From Selenomonas sp. (GTDB lineage Bacteria > Bacillota > Negativicutes > Selenomonadales > Selenomonadaceae): a stretch of 40,692 nt of DNA. The position numbers were made by a program, and so were the translations under genes. The notes under the pieces are model-generated. The model was not told the origin of the DNA, did no database searches, and worked only from the letters and a program-made list of their open reading frames with translations. Positions 37,539 through 40,692 of this stretch are shown one piece after another (within the stretch, counting starts at the first letter, position 1; every line of letters begins with the position of its first letter). The stretch covers positions 1-40,692 of the forward strand of contig JALEZZ010000004.1 of the NCBI GenBank assembly GCA_022773585.1, written 5' to 3'.

Positions 37539-38393
37539 ATGGAATCGCATCCCTATCCAGACGCACGGCAGGGCATCTTCGAGCTCCACGCCCGTCCCCG
37601 CCTCGCCTCGATCCGCCATGTCAGAGGCGGACGCGATCGCACCAGCGACAGCCCGGACTTCCGGCAGAGTCCTGCGTTCCTCGTCTTCGTCATCAGCGGC
37701 CGCGGCAAGGCCGTCGTGAACGAAAAGACCTACGCACTCTCGGAAGACCAAGTGCTGCTCATCCCGGCGAAAGCGACGAAATCCTTCACGACCGACCCTG
37801 CTGCGCCGCTCGAATTCTGGCAGATCGGCATCGCGGATCTCGCGATCAAAGGGCTGCCGAAAGGCACGTTCCAGCAGCCCGGGGAAGATTCTCTGCTCTC
37901 TGCGCGCGAGACGCGCCGCATCCTTTTGAGCTACGTCCGCATCCTCTATGAATTTCAGAAGCGTTCGGATGGCGCGCACATGTGCGAAGCCATCGGCGAC
38001 CTCGTCGCCTCGCTCGTCACGTTCCTGCGGCACGAGCTCGAAGAGCGCGCGAGCCATGCCCCCGAAATGCAGGACTACCACCTCGGCGTGCGCGCGAAAG
38101 AATACATCGACGCACACTTCCGCGAGGACATCAGCCTCAAAACCATCGCGAAGGCTTTGAACGTCAATGTCTACTATCTCTCGCACACCTTCAAGACCCT
38201 TGTCGGCCACTCGCCGATCCAATACATGATCCACCGCCGCATGACGGAAGCGCAGAACCTCCTGCTCACGACCGACGCGACGATCACCGAGATCGCGATC
38301 CGGTGCGGCTACAACAACACGAATTATTTCCAAGTCGCTTTCAACCGCCTTGTCGGCATGCCGCCGGGTAAATATCGGAAAACATGGAAATGA
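37539..38393 (+). CDS. AraC-family transcriptional regulator
   Basis: This 284-residue protein has an N-terminal cupin-like sensor (FLVFVISGRGKAVVNEKTYALSEDQVLLIPA, residues about 45-80). Its C-terminal double helix-turn-helix (about 185-284) shows ISLKTIAKALNVNVYYLSHTF, GHSPIQYMIHRRMTEAQNLL and ITEIAIRCGYNNTNYFQVAF. ATG 37539 follows AGGAGG by 8 nt. It is divergent from the MFS transporter and likely activates it. A strong bidirectional terminator follows at once. Confidence 0.92.
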   Translation: MESHPYPDARQGIFELHARPRLASIRHVRGGRDRTSDSPDFRQSPAFLVFVISGRGKAVVNEKTYALSEDQVLLIPAKATKSFTTDPAAPLEFWQIGIADLAIKGLPKGTFQQPGEDSLLSARETRRILLSYVRILYEFQKRSDGAHMCEAIGDLVASLVTFLRHELEERASHAPEMQDYHLGVRAKEYIDAHFREDISLKTIAKALNVNVYYLSHTFKTLVGHSPIQYMIHRRMTEAQNLLLTTDATITEIAIRCGYNNTNYFQVAFNRLVGMPPGKYRKTWK

Positions 38394-38430
38394 AAAAGGA
38401 GATGTTGCATTTGCAACATCTCCTTTTTTC
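38393..38430 (+). terminator. bidirectional terminator after the AraC-type gene
   Basis: AAAAAGGAGATGTTGC and GCAACATCTCCTTTTTT pair perfectly around ATTT, starting at the stop codon, with A- and T-runs on either side. It also lies 8 bp past the stop of the minus-strand chemoreceptor-like fragment. Confidence 0.92.
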
Positions 38431-38437
38431 ATCGCCT

Positions 38438-38520
38438 TCAATACTCGAACCTTGCAAGAGACGACTGGAGCCCCTGCGCGAGCTTCGAGAGGGCATCCTT
38501 GCTGTGGCGTATCAAGGAAT
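38438..38520 (-). pseudogene. 3' end of a probable chemoreceptor gene, cut off
   Basis: On the minus strand the frame [18 protein letters not shown], then QSSLARFEY and a stop at 38440-38438, resembles the C-terminus of methyl-accepting chemotaxis proteins (helical, LxxLAxxLQxxxxRF). A terminator follows. Upstream (above 38520) the frame is lost and the tet gene's 3' end begins, overlapping by a few bases in another frame. I read it as a native gene truncated by the tet insertion. The fragment is short, so the identity is tentative. Confidence 0.42.
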
Positions 38521-40431
38521 CTTACTGAACATATGGCGCACCTTATCCAAACGGCTGTTTGGACGACGGGGCTGGATGACTGGCTCGCCGACAGTGGCCT
38601 GATACCCTTTCAGTTCCGTCAGGCACACGCTCCGCCCGTTGGTGTAAAAGGCCAAATCAGTACGGTATGCCTGTATGCAACGGGCGGGAATCTCGCCAGT
38701 AAAGACAACTTCATCCTTTTTTATCTGGGCCGTTTCGATGGTGGCACAGTATTTCGGCGCATCATGATAAGCCCTGGAAAGGTATTCCTGGGGCGCATAG
38801 AGGGTGAAGGAGAGATAAGGTTCCAGCAACTGCGTCCCAGATTTCTTCAATGCCTGTTCCAATACAATCGGGGCCAATGAGCGGAAGTCCGCCGGCGTAC
38901 TGACCGGGCTATAGTAAAGTCCATATTCAAAGCAAATCTTACAGTCCGTTACGTTCCAGCCACACAAGCCTTGCCCCAAACCGTAACGGATACCATCCAT
39001 GACAGCGTTTTGAAAACTCTGGTTCAGGTATCCCAGGGAAACCCGGCTCTCGTATTTTACACCGGAGCCAAGCGGGAGCGGTGTAACAGACAGTCCGATA
39101 GATGCCCAAAACGGGTTAGGCGGCACCTCGATATGGATGGTGTGACTGGCCACTTTGAGCGGCCGCTCTAAATAAATGACGGTGGGTTCCTTCACTGCTG
39201 TTTCAATCTTGTATTTTTCCGTCAGCAAAGCGGAAACAACCTCCAACTGCATCCGACCCAAAAAAGAAAGAATGATCTCATGGGTGGTGGAATCCACCTC
39301 GTAGTGCAAAAGCGGGTCAGTATCCGCAATTTGCGTAAGAGCGTCCAGCAACCGGTCTCTTTGCTCTGCCGTTTTTGGCGTAATCGTCGTCCGCAGCATA
39401 GGGAAGGGAACATCACTCCACATTTCACGAGGAAGTTGGGTTTTGTCCCCCAATATATCGTTTAATCTCAAGCTGTCGCTGGGAAGGATGACAATTTCGC
39501 CCTTATGGGCGGTATCTGTCCGAACAATCTCCCCTTTGGATGGAATACGCATCTCTGTGATTTTCAGCTTTTCTCTCCCGGCCAGGGCCACCGTATCCCG
39601 CAGACGCAGCGTTCCGCTGTATAGCCGCAGATAGACAAGCCTCTGGCCGCAATCTGTATACTCCACCTTAAAAACTCTACCGCACAGGGCGGCGCTCCCC
39701 TGTTCCTTGGTCGATTGGAACAGCCCTATCACCGCATCCATCAACTGTTGAATGCCAAGGCCGTTTTTGGCGCTACCATGATAGACCGGGAGCAGGGAGG
39801 CGTCTTGAACTCGCCGCTGTTCTTCTTGCGCAAGTTCTTTCTGACTGATTGATTCTCCTGCGATATACTTTGCCAATAACTCATCGTTATTTTCGATGAC
39901 CGAATCCCACACCTCTGCACTAGTGTTTTCTGTCAGAGTTATTTTCGAGGACAGCGACACTGTCTGCTTGATGATAATATCAGCGGAGAGCTTATCCCGA
40001 ACAGACTGATATACGCTCTCCAAATCAATGCCAACCTGGTCGATCTTGTTGATAAAGATAATGGTGGGGATGTTCAATTTCCGTAGGGCATGGAACAGAA
40101 CACGGGTCTGGGCCTGCACGCCATCTTTAGCGGAGAGCACCAAGATGGCCCCGTCCAAAACAGCCAGAGAGCGGTATACCTCTGCCAAGAAATCCATGTG
40201 GCCGGGAGTATCCACAATATTGACTTTACAACTGTGCCACTGGAAAGAAGTGACTGCCGTTTGAATGGTAATTCCACGCTGCCGCTCCAAAAACATAGTG
40301 TCCGTTCTCGTTGTCCCTTTTTCGACGCTCCCCGGCTCTGAAATGGTTCCGCTGGCATACAGCAGGCTTTCTGTCAGTGTCGTCTTGCCCGCATCTACAT
40401 GGGCAAGAATCCCGATATTGATAATGTTCAT
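38512..40431 (-). CDS. tet(W): tetracycline resistance ribosomal protection protein, Tet(W) type
   Basis: This 639-residue EF-G-like GTPase releases tetracycline from the ribosome. It starts [22 protein letters not shown] (P-loop at AHVDAGKT), with [12 protein letters not shown] and the conserved C-terminal [11 protein letters not shown]. Length equals Tet(W). By memory it is much closer to Tet(W) than to Tet(O), Tet(M) or Tet(32), but many residues differ from the common allele (for example [17 protein letters not shown]). A divergent or mosaic allele is possible. ATG 40431 follows GGAGG by 6 nt; an in-frame upstream ATG at 40455 lacks a site. Lower GC and different codon use than the chromosome mark it as acquired. 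No transposase or integrase is visible beside it. Confidence 0.93.
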   Translation of the reverse strand: MNIINIGILAHVDAGKTTLTESLLYASGTISEPGSVEKGTTRTDTMFLERQRGITIQTAVTSFQWHSCKVNIVDTPGHMDFLAEVYRSLAVLDGAILVLSAKDGVQAQTRVLFHALRKLNIPTIIFINKIDQVGIDLESVYQSVRDKLSADIIIKQTVSLSSKITLTENTSAEVWDSVIENNDELLAKYIAGESISQKELAQEEQRRVQDASLLPVYHGSAKNGLGIQQLMDAVIGLFQSTKEQGSAALCGRVFKVEYTDCGQRLVYLRLYSGTLRLRDTVALAGREKLKITEMRIPSKGEIVRTDTAHKGEIVILPSDSLRLNDILGDKTQLPREMWSDVPFPMLRTTITPKTAEQRDRLLDALTQIADTDPLLHYEVDSTTHEIILSFLGRMQLEVVSALLTEKYKIETAVKEPTVIYLERPLKVASHTIHIEVPPNPFWASIGLSVTPLPLGSGVKYESRVSLGYLNQSFQNAVMDGIRYGLGQGLCGWNVTDCKICFEYGLYYSPVSTPADFRSLAPIVLEQALKKSGTQLLEPYLSFTLYAPQEYLSRAYHDAPKYCATIETAQIKKDEVVFTGEIPARCIQAYRTDLAFYTNGRSVCLTELKGYQATVGEPVIQPRRPNSRLDKVRHMFSKIP

Positions 40432-40461
40432 GTCTATCCTCCATACAAGGCCCAAAAGGGC

Positions 40462-40502
40462 GCAAAAATCCCCAGCGGCAAATACTTTTACCGCTGGGGA
40501 TC
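40462..40502 (-). terminator. attenuator hairpin in the tet leader
   Basis: ATCCCCAGCGG (40468-40478) and CCGCTGGGGAT (40491-40501) form a perfect 11-bp stem, followed on the minus strand by TTTTTG, between leader ORFs and the tet start. This is the layout of the transcriptional attenuators known for tet(M)-type genes. Confidence 0.75.
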
Positions 40503-40539
40503 ATGACTTCGGATACATAGAAACGCATTCAGCTAACAT
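40501..40539 (-). CDS. tet leader peptide (12 residues)
   Basis: ATG 40539 opens MLAECVSMYPKS and stops at 40503-40501, overlapping the base of the attenuator hairpin. Ribosomes moving on it, aided by tetracycline protection, could prevent the hairpin. Short leader ORFs at this place are typical of the gene family; translation is not shown. Confidence 0.45.
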   Translation of the reverse strand: MLAECVSMYPKS

Positions 40540-40552
40540 GAGCCGTTATCCG

Positions 40553-40582
40553 TCACGATATTTGATAAAAAGGCAAAAGCAT
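40553..40582 (-). CDS. tet upstream leader peptide (9 residues)
   Basis: ATG 40582 opens MLLPFYQIS and stops at 40555-40553. It begins at the inner foot of the long inverted repeat 40581-40660. It may be a second leader ORF or chance. Confidence 0.3.
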   Translation of the reverse strand: MLLPFYQIS

Positions 40583-40660
40583 TCTTAAATTGGGTACAAA
40601 AACCAAGCCCCTGCAAGGGGCAATTATTTTTGTGCCCATTATCAAATTTTATTTAAGAAT
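40581..40660 (-). repeat. long inverted repeat upstream of tet(W)
   Basis: ATTCTTAAAT (40581-40590) pairs with ATTTAAGAAT (40651-40660); inside, TGGGTACAAAAA pairs with TTTTTGTGCCCA and AGCCCCT with AGGGGC. The minus-strand word GATAAT near 40640 could be a -10 box. The structure probably belongs to the tet regulatory leader. Bases 40661-40692 show nothing further. Confidence 0.6.
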
Positions 40661-40692
40661 ACCTTGCCGCATGTTGAATAGACTCCTCAAAT

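Noticed and set aside
38431..40692. tet gene carried on a conjugative transposon within the window
   Set aside because: No relaxase, integrase, transposase or terminal repeat is visible; the window ends just past the leader, so the element cannot be judged.

Overview
The window looks like chromosomal DNA of a diderm Firmicute of the class Negativicutes, probably Selenomonadaceae (Mitsuokella/Selenomonas-like; genus is a guess). The best evidence is the porin gene at 25053-26429. It encodes a signal peptide, one S-layer-homology domain, a coiled coil and an outer-membrane barrel ending in Phe, which is the OmpM architecture of this class. The DNA is GC-rich with strong G/C third positions. Two stretches stand out as foreign: an AT-rich block inside a methylase gene (about 6475-7805) and a tetracycline-resistance gene at the right end (38512-40431).

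Region 1 (1-13032, plus strand) is a defence island. A decayed DUF2075-type helicase (in-frame stop, 5' end missing) precedes a SNF2-family helicase with a C-terminal DUF3883-like nuclease-type domain. Then come a palindromic MITE-like element, an Rpn-family PD-(D/E)XK nuclease, a DUF1156 DNA methylase and a HEPN-DUF499 ATPase whose start overlaps the methylase stop. A small membrane-anchored DUF2939-like protein follows. Helicase, methylase and DUF499 ATPase together resemble the DISARM/BREX-like restriction-type clusters. The methylase carries a sharply bounded AT-rich central cassette, which suggests a specificity swap.

Region 2 (13280-17518, minus strand) holds a hydrogenase-like iron-sulfur sensor fused to a GGDEF domain, a secreted SGNH hydrolase and thiD.

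Region 3 (17622-32560, minus strand) is a galactoside-use locus. It contains galK-galE-galT with a LacI-family regulator, an exported GH53 endo-galactanase with a galactan-binding-type C-terminus, the OmpM porin, and the lactose-type PTS with its downstream enzymes: lacE; then lacA, lacB, lacF, lacG. The inferred flow is galactan cleavage outside, passage through the porin, PTS uptake as 6-phosphogalactosides, LacG hydrolysis, then LacAB to tagatose-6-phosphate. Free galactose goes through the Leloir enzymes. LacC and LacD are not in the window. A second rpn gene sits between lacG and lacE. The lacA and lacE promoters share the same operator at the same distance from the -10 box, and galK has a near-consensus promoter with three LacI-type operators.

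Region 4 (32795-38393) has a large cytoplasmic calcineurin-like phosphoesterase, an OPA-type MFS transporter and a divergent AraC-family regulator.

Region 5 (38431-40692) has the 3' end of what looks like a chemoreceptor gene, abutting a tet(W)-type ribosomal protection gene with its attenuator leader.

Two further signals run across the window. A family of GC-rich double-hairpin repeats occurs at least seven times in intergenic gaps, twice as inverted pairs forming MITE-like units. Both rpn genes contain, at the same aligned position, a strong internal Shine-Dalgarno and in-frame ATG that could make a 67-68 residue C-terminal protein. I saw no rRNA, tRNA, CRISPR array or insertion-sequence transposase.
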